Below are positions 55,701-64,000 of a stretch of 64,000 nt of DNA, in pieces. Source of the DNA: Symsagittifera roscoffensis (taxonomy: Eukaryota; Xenacoelomorpha; Acoela; Convolutidae); contig NC_087067.1 of the NCBI RefSeq assembly GCF_963678635.1, forward strand, positions 19,165,639 through 19,229,638, written 5' to 3'. The number at the start of each line of letters is the position of its first letter. Position 1 is the stretch's first letter. Position numbers and translations under genes: made by a program. Below the pieces are notes generated by a model. It saw nothing but the letters and a program-made list of their open reading frames with translations. It was not told the origin of the DNA and ran no database searches.

Positions 55701-58426
55701 AGCCGTATTTGCGATTTCTGTGGAAGGACAACACGGGCCAACCCACAACCTTCCAATACACCCGCCACATCTTCGGAGCTACCGACTCACCATGTGTTGC
55801 CTGCTACGCCACTCGACAATGTGCGAAGGACAATGCCGACAAATATCCAGCCTTGGAGCAAATCACAAAACGCAACATATACATGGACGACCTATACAAA
55901 GCCTTTTCAACGCCGACGGAAGCGACACAGTTAATGAACGACCTTCAAAAGATGTTCAGCCTTGGAGGTTTCAACCTCACAAAATGGACCTCAAACTCTC
56001 AACAATTCCTCACAACAGTTAACGAGAACCACTTGGAAAACAACGACAGCCTCACCAAGAAGGAACGACCCCTCGAAAGAGTTCTTGGAGTGAAATGGAA
56101 ACCAGACACGGACGTCTTTCTTGTGGAAGCAAAGAAGTTTCACGCCATTGACAAGAAGGACTTAACGCAGCGCAAACTATTGAAGTTTGCTTCTTCAATC
56201 TTTGACCCGCTTGGAATTACGATGCCACTGACAATTCGACTACGACAATCACTTCAACTTGCCTGGAGTAATGGACCTCAATGGGACAAACCTCTAAACA
56301 TGGATCATTTAACAGACCTCAACGATTGGATAGACAAGCGAAGCCAATTCAACGACATCTGCCTGCCCCGGACTTACTTCAAACCAGAAACGAAGATACT
56401 GGAAACCCAACTCCATGTATTCAGCGACGCCTCCGAACTTGCCTTAGCATCAGTTGCTTACCTCAGAATCAGATACGACGACGACACAACGGAACTCAAG
56501 TTCGTCATTGGAAAAGCCCGAGTAGCACCCATCAGCAGAATGACAATTCCAAATCTCGAGCTTCAAGCCGCCACTAACGGAGCTAAACTGTCTCGTTTCA
56601 TCAAAGAACAACATGACATACGAATCGACAGTACGACACTATGGACAGATAGTACAACAGTTCTTCATTGGATAAACTCGCCGAATCAACGACACCGGAT
56701 CTTCATTGCCAACCGCCTGAATTTCATCATGGACTCAACATCTCCACTGGACTGGAGATACGTGCCCAGCAAAGACAACCCTGCAGACGACGGAACACGT
56801 GGTTACAAAGCATGTGACATGACTACCGATTCACGATGGATCAAAGGACCAGACTTCTTGTTAAGACCATCATCCGATTGGCCTAATCACCCGCCAACAC
56901 AACCTACAGCCGATATTCATCTGACAGACAACGACCCACAACCGCCAACATCAGTAATCGACTTCAACCGATTTAGCACTTGGACAAGAGCACTCAGAGT
57001 TACTTCATATGTTCTTCTCTTCGCAGAAAACATCAAAAGGAAGACACGCCAGAGCCTCTCACTTCAACACCTCACCTTAGGATTCGCATGGATCATTAAA
57101 CACTCACAGAATCAATCATTTCCCAAGGAAATAGCATGCCTGACAAAGAAATCTGACATTCCACCCCGCAGCCCTCTACAACCTCTTTGCCCCTTCATCG
57201 ACGATCACGGATACTTACGTGCCAAAAGACGACTACAGAAAGCCCCGCTTCTACTTTGCAGCCGACATCCAGTCATTCTGAACGCAGAAAACTACCCAAT
57301 ACAACTCTTCATGAAGCAAACACACGAAATAAATTCCCATTGTGGAATGGAACACACCCGAAGCATTCTTCAGCAGGACTTTTGGATCATAAGATCACGC
57401 AAGCATCTGAAGAAAACTATTCGACAATGCATACCTTGCCGACGCCTTCGACAGGAACCAGTGAAGCCTCTGATGGCAGATCTACCCCTACAACGACTCC
57501 CTTTATCGGAAAACAGTTACCCCTTCTACTCAACAGGAATTGACTTCTTTGGACCCTTTGCCACGCGGAATAACGACGAGTACAGTAAGCGATACGTTCT
57601 CTTCTTCACCTGCCTCGTCACGCGAGCAGTTCATTCAGAAATATGCCAGCAAATTGACACAAACTCAACTCTACAAGCCATACGCCGTTTCATCGCTAGA
57701 CGCGGTAAACCCAGGATCATCTTCTCTGACAACGGAAAAGCCTTCGTTGCAGCTGACAAGGAATTACAGGAAAGCCTTTCTGAGATTCAACACAGCAACG
57801 ACTTCAACAATCAATGCCAATTACTTGGAATAACCTGGAAGTTCAACCCACCTGCAGCTCCTCACTTTGGTGGATCATGGGAACGCCTCATAAAAACATT
57901 TAAGATTGCCTTCTACAAAGTCATTGGAACACGGGCACTGGACGACGAAACTCTGTCAACCTTCACGTGCGAGGTTGAAGCTATGATGAATTCTCGCCCG
58001 CTAACCCACGTCTCATCAGACCCAACCGACGACGAGCCCCTTACACCCAATCGCCTTCTACTAGGACGACCAACAAACAATTTGCCTCCCGGATTGTTTC
58101 TCCCTCGCCACACAACGGACAAGAAAACTTGGAAACAAGCTCAAGCCTTGAGTCAACAGTTCTGGAACAGATACCTCAAAGACTACTTGCCAACCTTGAC
58201 GACCCGAACGAAATGGACAAAGCAAGTGGAAAATCTTCAGCAAGGAGACCTTGTATGGATACTGGAAGACCTAACGCCTCGAGGTCTTTGGCCCCTGGGA
58301 CGGGTACTTCGTACTTTCCCAGGTGCAGACGGAATCGTTCGCTCCTGCGAAATTAAAACTAGCAGGGGGATTCTACACCGACCAGCAGTCAAACTCTCGC
58401 GAGTATTGGACCACAGTAACAACTAG
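52793..58426 (+). CDS. BEL-E Gag-Pol polyprotein
   Basis: The frame is open from 52445; 52793 is the first in-frame ATG (codon 117 of the open frame), giving about 1877 residues. Counted from 52445: Gln/Pro-rich N-terminus with a HQHAV repeat; DUF1759 capsid near 371-540 (FIFDGEPEQWLDWIGLFNAT); Gln/Asn tract; CX2CX3HX4C knuckle near 643; protease near 735 with LDCGS in place of D[ST]G; RT (ISADIESMFMQVFV, YMDDLYKAF near 1144); RNase H near 1325 (VFSDASELALASVAYL); integrase HHCC near 1615-1660; catalytic core with GIDFFGPF, FSDNGKAF and GGSWE (1697-1810); DUF5641 at the end (LVWILEDLTPRGLWPLG). It carries out particle formation, reverse transcription and integration. No frameshift separates gag from pol. 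Confidence 0.95.
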   Translation: MNAPATQQRNVSEPIFLPTATSKAAQSQMIGQQTTHPILAPQTASPPHGLYQPSSLQQNQPPSQQQRTHNPNSAFRPILTIGNQNSTNHPPTNVFSGHQTTAKGITNINGVPIPAQPALLPTNQGDQRTATIWTSSQPTLTHQCTQPAMRSYQEGFLGTTTAYNPTNMLTSSTTAFTHAGCRGPTGTTHQNINRPPPHQHAVHQHAVHQHAAHQHAAHQNQPTYFPIPTNLGTAPTDHNHHQTISKTFRKSVPIVKPFIFDGEPEQWLDWIGLFNATINSTDMTNSEKMTHLQKLVSGDAKSLIRGYGCNGAMYDAALQRLENDFGNPTKIVTSFLRRLDAISGPNLRHTRSYKDLANFLQTMVDTFTTLGFQHDLHSTTNVQTVLSKLPTPCRLEWNIYNLQCNIRQPSLIDLTNWFNIYAEACSDLPSNSNNNNTRNSSSSNNYNSSNTQGASSNGHTHQHGPSDHRANQNNRNQQRSQQQHKSGQKDQRRDFCPEKRNCQYLGKCQHFIAMNPKDRLQHARDLQLCFNCLSPHKFADCQSTQTCRTDGCSKKHHTLLHNSSTYNSTTQRETANRNSRQHDDTTNCSTSISRRKSTRHIPTLPITISHGKHTVHAYAMLDCGSKLTLLKSSIALQLKPDLQLDDTIQLNQALTSSDTASTKMTIAIGPYNQQKQPFQLNDIDVIMDWNLSQFNPELVNSICQRNEPLQHIRIATLPSKKIGIIIGCDFAELVTPSEVIHSKQNVPIGWKTPLGWSLCGRDNAATPNDINTINFTTDDKLFRHVAEWMKLDAEGISTDQRSLSTDDKEALRILESSTTRLPNGHYEIGMLWKRGQQLPNNRWLAKKQLDSLLRRLKRNTEMAQKYQETIDTDLQKGFIVKVDDSHEDSTGKWYLPHHPVTNINKPGKVRRVLNASSIYKGVSLNSNLLTGPDLLTNLTGIVMRFREDQIAISADIESMFMQVFVSPEDQPYLRFLWKDNTGQPTTFQYTRHIFGATDSPCVACYATRQCAKDNADKYPALEQITKRNIYMDDLYKAFSTPTEATQLMNDLQKMFSLGGFNLTKWTSNSQQFLTTVNENHLENNDSLTKKERPLERVLGVKWKPDTDVFLVEAKKFHAIDKKDLTQRKLLKFASSIFDPLGITMPLTIRLRQSLQLAWSNGPQWDKPLNMDHLTDLNDWIDKRSQFNDICLPRTYFKPETKILETQLHVFSDASELALASVAYLRIRYDDDTTELKFVIGKARVAPISRMTIPNLELQAATNGAKLSRFIKEQHDIRIDSTTLWTDSTTVLHWINSPNQRHRIFIANRLNFIMDSTSPLDWRYVPSKDNPADDGTRGYKACDMTTDSRWIKGPDFLLRPSSDWPNHPPTQPTADIHLTDNDPQPPTSVIDFNRFSTWTRALRVTSYVLLFAENIKRKTRQSLSLQHLTLGFAWIIKHSQNQSFPKEIACLTKKSDIPPRSPLQPLCPFIDDHGYLRAKRRLQKAPLLLCSRHPVILNAENYPIQLFMKQTHEINSHCGMEHTRSILQQDFWIIRSRKHLKKTIRQCIPCRRLRQEPVKPLMADLPLQRLPLSENSYPFYSTGIDFFGPFATRNNDEYSKRYVLFFTCLVTRAVHSEICQQIDTNSTLQAIRRFIARRGKPRIIFSDNGKAFVAADKELQESLSEIQHSNDFNNQCQLLGITWKFNPPAAPHFGGSWERLIKTFKIAFYKVIGTRALDDETLSTFTCEVEAMMNSRPLTHVSSDPTDDEPLTPNRLLLGRPTNNLPPGLFLPRHTTDKKTWKQAQALSQQFWNRYLKDYLPTLTTRTKWTKQVENLQQGDLVWILEDLTPRGLWPLGRVLRTFPGADGIVRSCEIKTSRGILHRPAVKLSRVLDHSNN

Positions 58427-58542
58427 ATGACCAACATGATCAACGACAGCTAACAACTAGATGACCATTACAATCAACGACGACGTACCATCAGCTTCAA
58501 CGAACAATTTTCCAATTTGCAACCTGCAAATGGGCCCGGCTA
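58427..58542 (+). other. 3' untranslated region of BEL-E
   Basis: 116 bp between the stop codon and the 3' LTR. AATGGGCCCGGC lies next to the LTR at the polypurine-tract position, although it is not purely purine. Confidence 0.5.
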
Positions 58543-58729
58543 TGTCTACGACATTTGAACTTTAATCTTTGCCGAACCTAATTTTACCACATTTTTGACA
58601 TGATTATGCCGCCAAATTAGTAAACTGAAAGACTCAAAACTCAAAAATCAAAAGAAATCATTTAAAAGCAACAACTAAACTACGATTTGAAATTGGAATC
58701 TGAATCACCCAAAAGTATTGCCATTGTCA
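58543..58729 (+). repeat. 3' LTR of BEL-E
   Basis: 187 bp identical to the 5' LTR, followed by the CGACC target-site duplication. Confidence 0.97.
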
Positions 58730-59170
58730 CGACCCCCTGCCGACCCAAAGGGTCCCCCCTTTGAACTATTTTCAGATATCCAATTTTAGCAGACAGACCC
58801 TAAAATTTTTCTAAAGGCGCCTTTGGCGCCAATATATACTTACTTTAAGGGGGGAGCACGCGCCAAAACAAACGCAATTTTTTTGTAAAATTTTCCAGAA
58901 AGTGCCTAAAAACGCCTTTTTATTTATTTTTTTTAAAATCCGCCCCCCGTCGAGAAAATCCTAGATCTGCCCCTGATCGTCCGTATTTCAAATAAGTTTC
59001 AGTGTGGCCTGATCATTTTTTAACAAAAAATATATAAGACGGCAGGAAAAAATACCAAAGTTCGTTGAAATGGAGGAACATTTTTAACTGCATCAGAAGC
59101 AGGTTTTGCAGAGGGAGGCGGAAATTTCGAAACTTCCTCTAAGTGATTCAATCATTGAACCACCTTTTAG

Positions 59171-59355
59171 GAAGCAGGTCATTACGAACTTACGACGGTA
59201 AAATCTTCCATGCTGAGTGTTTCAAATGTGGCCGATGTGTGAAGCCCATAGCAGGGCCATACAAGAAAAACAAAAATGGAGACTACACCCACAGTCAGCA
59301 ATGCACGCCCAGTACCAAAGCATCTACAGCAGTGTCGTATTTGACTGCTGTCTAG
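59171..59355 (+). CDS. LIM-domain protein, exon 3 (last predicted exon)
   Basis: After an ACCTTTTAG acceptor (or AGCAG seven bases on) the frame reads SLRTYDGKIFHAECFKCGRCVKPIAGPY in two parts. It supplies H and CC-CC ligands that complete the CDYC opened by exon 2 at proper LIM spacing. Phase agrees with exon 2 for both splice options. It ends at TAG 59353-59355. The final ligand pair is unusual: HSQQC at the place where CxxC is expected, so either the last zinc site is altered, the exon has a further 3' splice, or it has begun to decay. An AATAAA occurs at 59763-59768. Confidence 0.75.
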
Positions 59356-62300
59356 AACAACAGATGATTTGAACAAGTTTTCGCGCTTTTATTTTTTGCT
59401 CTTAGTCTGAGCCAGATTAATATAAAAGAGAAAAAAGAGTTTAAAGAAAACTTATGATGATAACTTTTATACTTATTTAAGCTAGCAGACAAAAAATCAT
59501 AAGAAAGCTACAAAGTAAAAAAAATAAGCAAAACTTCGAAAAACAAATTACAGAAGTTTCGAATTTTATCTGGATTGCTGTCCAATTTAAAGAAAATAGT
59601 CCAAAAAGCATTCAGAAACACTAATTGAGCGGCAACTAACCCAAAATGGATGTCATGAAAAGATGCAAAAAAGGTCATTGAGCCAATATATGTAAGATTG
59701 AATAGCAATCGATGCCAAATAGAGCTTTTAAGCAACAAGAAAAATAAAAAATAATCAGACTTAATAAAATTACAAATTGACTTAAATCAAAAACAATTGC
59801 AGTTAACTTGAAATTTGCTCACAGTACAAGAAGTACCCGTGATGTGGTAACTGAGCCGACATAATTTAAGCAGACAGTTATTAGGCCGAATTTTTTTTTA
59901 TATTGAATGTTTTCCATGAAAAAAAATCAAGACCTGGCCAAACTCAAATCCAGACAGAAAATTTGGCATTTCAAGCGTATTTCTTACCTTCAGACCAAGT
60001 TTGTCCGAAGACCCACAAAAAAATTAATTAGTTTGAAATAAGCCAAGCAAGCAATTAATGAATTTAAATGATTTAATTTACCTGGATGAAAGATTAAGGG
60101 CAATTACTTGTTCCAAATATGGAGAAAATTGTGGTTTCAGAGGTGTTTTTTTTTGTGGAAACTCAGATAGCAAAATGATCATTGGAATGGGTCGAATGAT
60201 ATTTCATATAAAAAACTGTAAGTTGTGACAAATTAATAAGCCTTAAGAGCTTTTTCTACTTGTGAAAAAAGCAACTTTGAACTTACTTACTTCATTTTAG
60301 TTTTACTCTAAAAAAATTAGCTTTTGAAGTTCAAAAATTTGATATTTTTTGTAAATATTTGAAGAACAAAAATTCTGTTTGAAATACGAGTTTTTTAATA
60401 CCTAAGGGACAGTGTTTTCTTTAAAGCGTAACAAATGCTGAGCAATACTGCTCGTATCAGGGTGAAGCCCTGAATGTTCCGACTGCCTTTAAAGGTTTAT
60501 GGAGCAGTAATAACATCAAAAAAATAAAGCAATAAAACAAAAGGAAAATATATTTTTTTGTAAAATTTGAAATTTTTTATGAAAATCATCCCCCCACACG
60601 CCATATAAAGTACAAAAATATAGATTTCGCTCCTTGTAACAAATCAATATGGCAAATAAGCTTCTTTCAACCAATTTGGAACGATTTTAAGACGGATTAA
60701 CTCTCCGCTTACGCGTTAATAGCGCGAAATATATCGCGCGTTAATTGTCCCAAATTGGCCAAAATGGCAATCTTTAAACCCCCATAACTTTACGAAAAAT
60801 GATCACAGGTGAAACATCTTTTCAAATTTGAGCTCATGACAACAATACCTTTCGAATGATATAAAAAAATTACGTCAAAAATGGCTAGTTAAAAAGTCGA
60901 AATTTGTCTGAAGAAAAAAAAACCCACCCCGAGCACAAATATTCCGTTCGGAACAATAACAAAAAATGGTTTGAGTTGACTATGAAAAGGATGCGTCGGA
61001 ACAATAACAAAAAATGGTTTGAGTTGACTATGAAAAGGATGCGTCAACAAAATTCTAGCAGTTCTTAATTAGTCTATTAACGTTGAAGTTTTGCTAATCG
61101 CTCTCGTAGATACCATTGTACAATTTATCACAATAATGATGAATACAGTTTGCCACAGTAATGATAAAATAAACTTGTGCGCAATAGCAGGTCGAGGTAT
61201 CTGAATTTATTTGACGTGATGGTCATCAAAAAGGAAGCAAAACGTGATTTTTGATGATAATGCGATGGGTTCGTTTGCGCACTCTTTTTTTCCCTGGTGC
61301 CGAAACAACTGAACTCTAACAGAAAATTTTTCCAGCAACGGTTTAGGGTGAACGTTCATTCAGCCATTCGAATACTCGACCCTAATGATAAAGGCTGTCA
61401 TCAGAGATTCAGTAACAGTACACTCTAAAAACAAAAAAATGCGATCATCCTTGTGAAGTTGTTTCAGAATACGCCTGAGCCTGGATATATATACAAACTG
61501 AAAATGTGAAACATTTTTTTCAACTGACACTTTCTGGCCTTGTTCCTTAGTCATTGTCATGTTTTCATCTAGTTTTTGCAATCTGATGAAACCCATCGTA
61601 CGCTTTGAAAACTGAGAAGCGTTGGTTGTCGTGAAAAAGTGTGTCAAAAGCAGCTGACAAATACACAGTAAAAATCAAACGTCAATTGTTTGAGCGAACA
61701 AAAAAAGATGGAAACGTGGAGCAGAACAGTTTTTGTTGAAGGAAAATTGCATCAGTCATATCGCCTGTTAGCAAACAGGTTCATATTTTTCAGGTACTGT
61801 ATGATTTTCGATAGTTTCTCAGAAACCTTCGAGAGGAATGGAACATTAAATTTGTGATAGGCCGTCAATTTTTTATCTCTTCAATGGCAAAAGACCGGAC
61901 ACAAAGCTGTTTTTAATTTAAAAAAATCAAGAGAAATGGAATCATCAGGTGCATCATTTTCTTGAAGTCTATAGCTGAATGGAAAACTGCAAAAGATTGG
62001 TTCAGTAAACTTTCTTGTTAAGTTCTCTGGAGTTTCACAAGCGAACAAAAACAGACTGGGCTCGCCGAGTCTGAACGTGCACAAGAGTGAAAGAGTTTTT
62101 CACTCGTTCGAGTTTTCTACTGAAGAACTAAATGAACTGATGGAGAGGTTGAAACAACTTCAGCTTTGACTATAGTTTTTCCAAAAGCATTCTATCAATT
62201 TAAAATTTACACTAGAAAAAAAATTTACATTGAAAAAAAAACAAGTAAAAGTGTTCACAGACCGTTTAATTGTCTCAGTAAAAAAAATCGGTGTTTTATA

Positions 62301-64000
62301 GCTGCTCTTCAGGTTCAAGTTCAAAAAGATTTTATGTAGTGTAATAGCATTAAAAACATTGTACTTCCTGATACGCAACAAGCTAACGTTCGCTGAGGGC
62401 ATGAGAAGGCCATTAGCTCATCGGCAGAAACTTCCTTATTGCAGCAAGCCATATCAATTATAAGTCCAAGGTTGTGTGTCTGCCACGTTTTGAAAAAATT
62501 ATTTCCAAATTTACGACTTGCGAAAAAACTTCTTTTTGGTACTTCACTCAGCAATTGAATCTAGTATAACAGTCAAGTCAGAGAGCCAAAAATTATTAGA
62601 TATAAAACTAATGGAAAACCTATTTCAATAGATTCAATAAAAATGCTGCAAATTTCCATTTGGTGGCTGATGAGCTAAAAAGAAAAAAAAGCAACAGCTT
62701 CAGGTTAGACGAAGAATTTTTTTCTAGCTGTGTTTTGAAGAGCCGAAAGCTGTCAAAACTAGATTAGAATGTTAAATAATCAGCAGTTCATCTCTTGAAA
62801 ACATTTCTTACGTTTTTGTAGAAAAAAAAAGACTAAATTGAATCAGCTTGAAGGACAAAACAGCTTGCCCAAATTGTTGCTTTTTACTTATGAAACAATA
62901 ATGAAAATTGCATTCAGGTTCTCGTTCAAAATGTGATTATAGATCTGATGCGTGTTGTTACCGATTGATGGAGAATTCTATGTTCAAAATTGCAAATGAC
63001 TTATGCGAATTCAATTTGTATGAACAAGATGTGACAATTTCTTCCTTGGAATAGTTCTCAGCCAGTCCCGGGCATCATGATCAAGCAATAAGTTCTCACA
63101 GTATTAAGCTCGGGACCGATATTTGGTTTCATGACAACCTCCCTGTTGCAACTTCAAACACAAAATGAACAGATTTGTTGAAAGCTTCATCTGTCGATAC
63201 TATCATCGCTGCTACTGGCTTTGCTCCACGCGAGGTGTAGAAATCTGAGTTCAACATAGAATATGTTCTTTGTTAGCACGTTTGCCGCTTCAGACGTACT
63301 TTTTTTCACTTCACTACAGTTTTACTCAACCAAGGTTAGCTTTTGAAGTTCAGAAGTTTGAGTTTGTTTTTTGAAATTTTTTTTTGAAGAAGTAGGTTTT
63401 CAAGCTGTAGGATGACAAAATGTTTTTTTAAACAAAAAAGGAATTGTTCTATCTAATGCGTAATCAATGCAGGATAACAAAAACAGTGGTTTGAGATGGC
63501 AACGAAAAGGAAAGTTCAACATAAATTCAGCTCTTATCGATTAAACAGTTTGACGTTTTACTGAATCGCTCTCGCAGATACAGTAGTATAATCTATTAAA
63601 ATAATGAGAAACGAGCTCGTGCGACAATACATTCTTAAAAAACGAAATCATTTCAAATGACATTAACAGGTCAAAGTGATTGAGTTTATCTGAGCAATCA
63701 TGCTGAGATGTTCATCAAAAATGAAGCCGAAACTAATAAGTTTGTTAATCAAATAAATTGGACTCATTCATGAACCCTTTCGACCCCTGGGATCAAAACA
63801 GTTGATAGAAAAAATTTTCCAGCGTTGATTTTTAGTGAATATTCATTCAATCATTCAAAAACTCGACCAGCAATGCTGTTAGCTGTCATGAGAGAATCAG
63901 TTACAGTAGACTCTATGAACAATTAAGACTGCGATAGGAACATTCTGAAACAATTTCACAACGACTATCGCATTTTTGCTTGTTCGTAGAATCATACTTG
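59356..64000. other. Non-coding region downstream of the LIM gene
   Basis: No convincing ORF on either strand. It contains a diverged duplication (about 60292-61480 versus 63313-63960), a 48-bp exact tandem repeat (60949-61044) and a GC-rich inverted repeat in AT-rich DNA (60716-60744). I see no RNA gene. Confidence 0.6.
60949..61044. repeat. Exact 48-bp tandem duplication
   Basis: 60949-60996 is repeated without change at 60997-61044 (starts CGGAACAATAAC, ends GGATGCGT). It lies inside the diverged duplicated block shared with about 63480. Confidence 0.9.

Larger units (their letters stand above)
52301..58729 (+). mobile_element. BEL/Pao LTR retrotransposon BEL-E (intact-looking)
   Basis: 6.4 kb with identical 187-bp LTRs (TG...CA), CGACC duplicated at 52296-52300 and 58730-58734, a PBS and a single open frame covering gag and pol. 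Identical LTRs mean a recent insertion. It lies in the same orientation as the LIM gene. Confidence 0.97.
52234..58975. mobile_element. hAT-like MITE, split by BEL-E
   Basis: The left end reads CAAGGGCGGATTTAGGGG and the right end is its approximate reverse complement (CTAGATCTGCCCCTG, ending at 58975). ATCGTCCG flanks both sides (52226-52233 and 58976-58983); an 8-bp duplication and CA...TG ends fit hAT. Removing BEL-E and one CGACC leaves about 308 bp with no coding capacity. The left arm contains a run of 16 G, a C and 6 G (52248-52270). Confidence 0.85.
32270..59170 (+). other. Intron 2 of the LIM gene (26.9 kb), filled by nested retroelements
   Basis: Runs from the exon 2 donor (32266 or 32270) to the exon 3 acceptor (59170 or 59177). 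Copy C lies inside in antisense orientation and BEL-E inside a MITE in sense orientation. Original intron sequence is only about 32266-32933, 51686-52233 and 58976-59170, roughly 1.4 kb; I see no gene in those pieces. Confidence 0.75.

Noticed and set aside
61360..61647. 95-codon minus-strand frame
   Set aside because: The diverged duplicate near 63780-63950 has stops in the matching frame, so coding conservation is not supported.
1..64000. tRNA, rRNA or CRISPR-type arrays
   Set aside because: None was recognised by eye. The only regular arrays are the tandem duplications listed. A covariance-model search would be needed to exclude small RNAs.

Overview
The window is AT-rich eukaryotic DNA from an invertebrate, most likely a nematode or another ecdysozoan. 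That guess rests on BEL/Pao and Ty3-type elements, a compact two-LIM gene, and TTTTNAG-like splice acceptors; nothing in the sequence fixes the species. It holds one recognisable host gene, and transposable elements occupy roughly 44 kb of the 64 kb.

Layout. 1-1473 is the 3' end of a large LTR retroelement (copy A, + strand). 2049-8556 is a decayed BEL/Pao element on the - strand (BEL-D; 5-bp target-site duplication, TSD). 8949-9152 is a small inverted-repeat element with an 8-bp TSD. 10280-26131 is copy B of the large retroelement (+ strand; 410-bp LTRs; TSD AAAT; three internal deletions). 27401-28437 is a 527-bp tandem duplication ending about 150 bp before the start codon of the host gene. 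28590-59355 is that gene, a predicted two-LIM-domain protein of about 140 residues in three exons (28590-28637, 32073-about 32269, about 59171-59355). Its 26.9-kb second intron contains copy C (32934-51685, - strand, 18.75 kb, TSD GTGT). It also contains a hAT-like MITE (52234-58975, TSD ATCGTCCG) that has been split by an intact-looking BEL/Pao element (BEL-E, 52301-58729, identical 187-bp LTRs, TSD CGACC, one open frame of almost 2000 codons). 59356-64000 is non-coding and carries a diverged duplication.

The most interesting object is the A/B/C retroelement family. Comparing B and C shows an unusually large, virus-like gene set. In order it reads: LTR and primer-binding site; a 77-aa arginine-rich leader ORF (ORF0); a structured leader; a basic ORF of about 153 codons overlapping the start of gag; a large gag (capsid, CCHC knuckle, Asn/Arg/Ser-rich tail); and pol (DSG protease, YLDD RT, RNase H, HHCC and D,D35E integrase) in the same frame as gag, with a UAG at the junction in copy C. 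Downstream come two small membrane proteins, a Pro/Ser/Thr-rich frame of 381 codons with no AUG, a secreted and membrane-anchored envelope-like protein of about 872 codons, and a 548-aa protein of unknown function whose AUG overlaps the envelope stop codon (ATGA) in both copies. A possible 3'-UTR intron and a long structured 3' region follow. The two copies carry different lesions in the same frames, so the frames were probably intact in the ancestor.

No copy of the large element is fully intact here. Copy C has single-site stops in gag, pol, the Pro/Ser/Thr-rich frame and env, plus frameshifts in pol and ORF1a. Function calls for gag, pol and the BEL proteins rest on visible motifs. The envelope and accessory-protein roles are inference.
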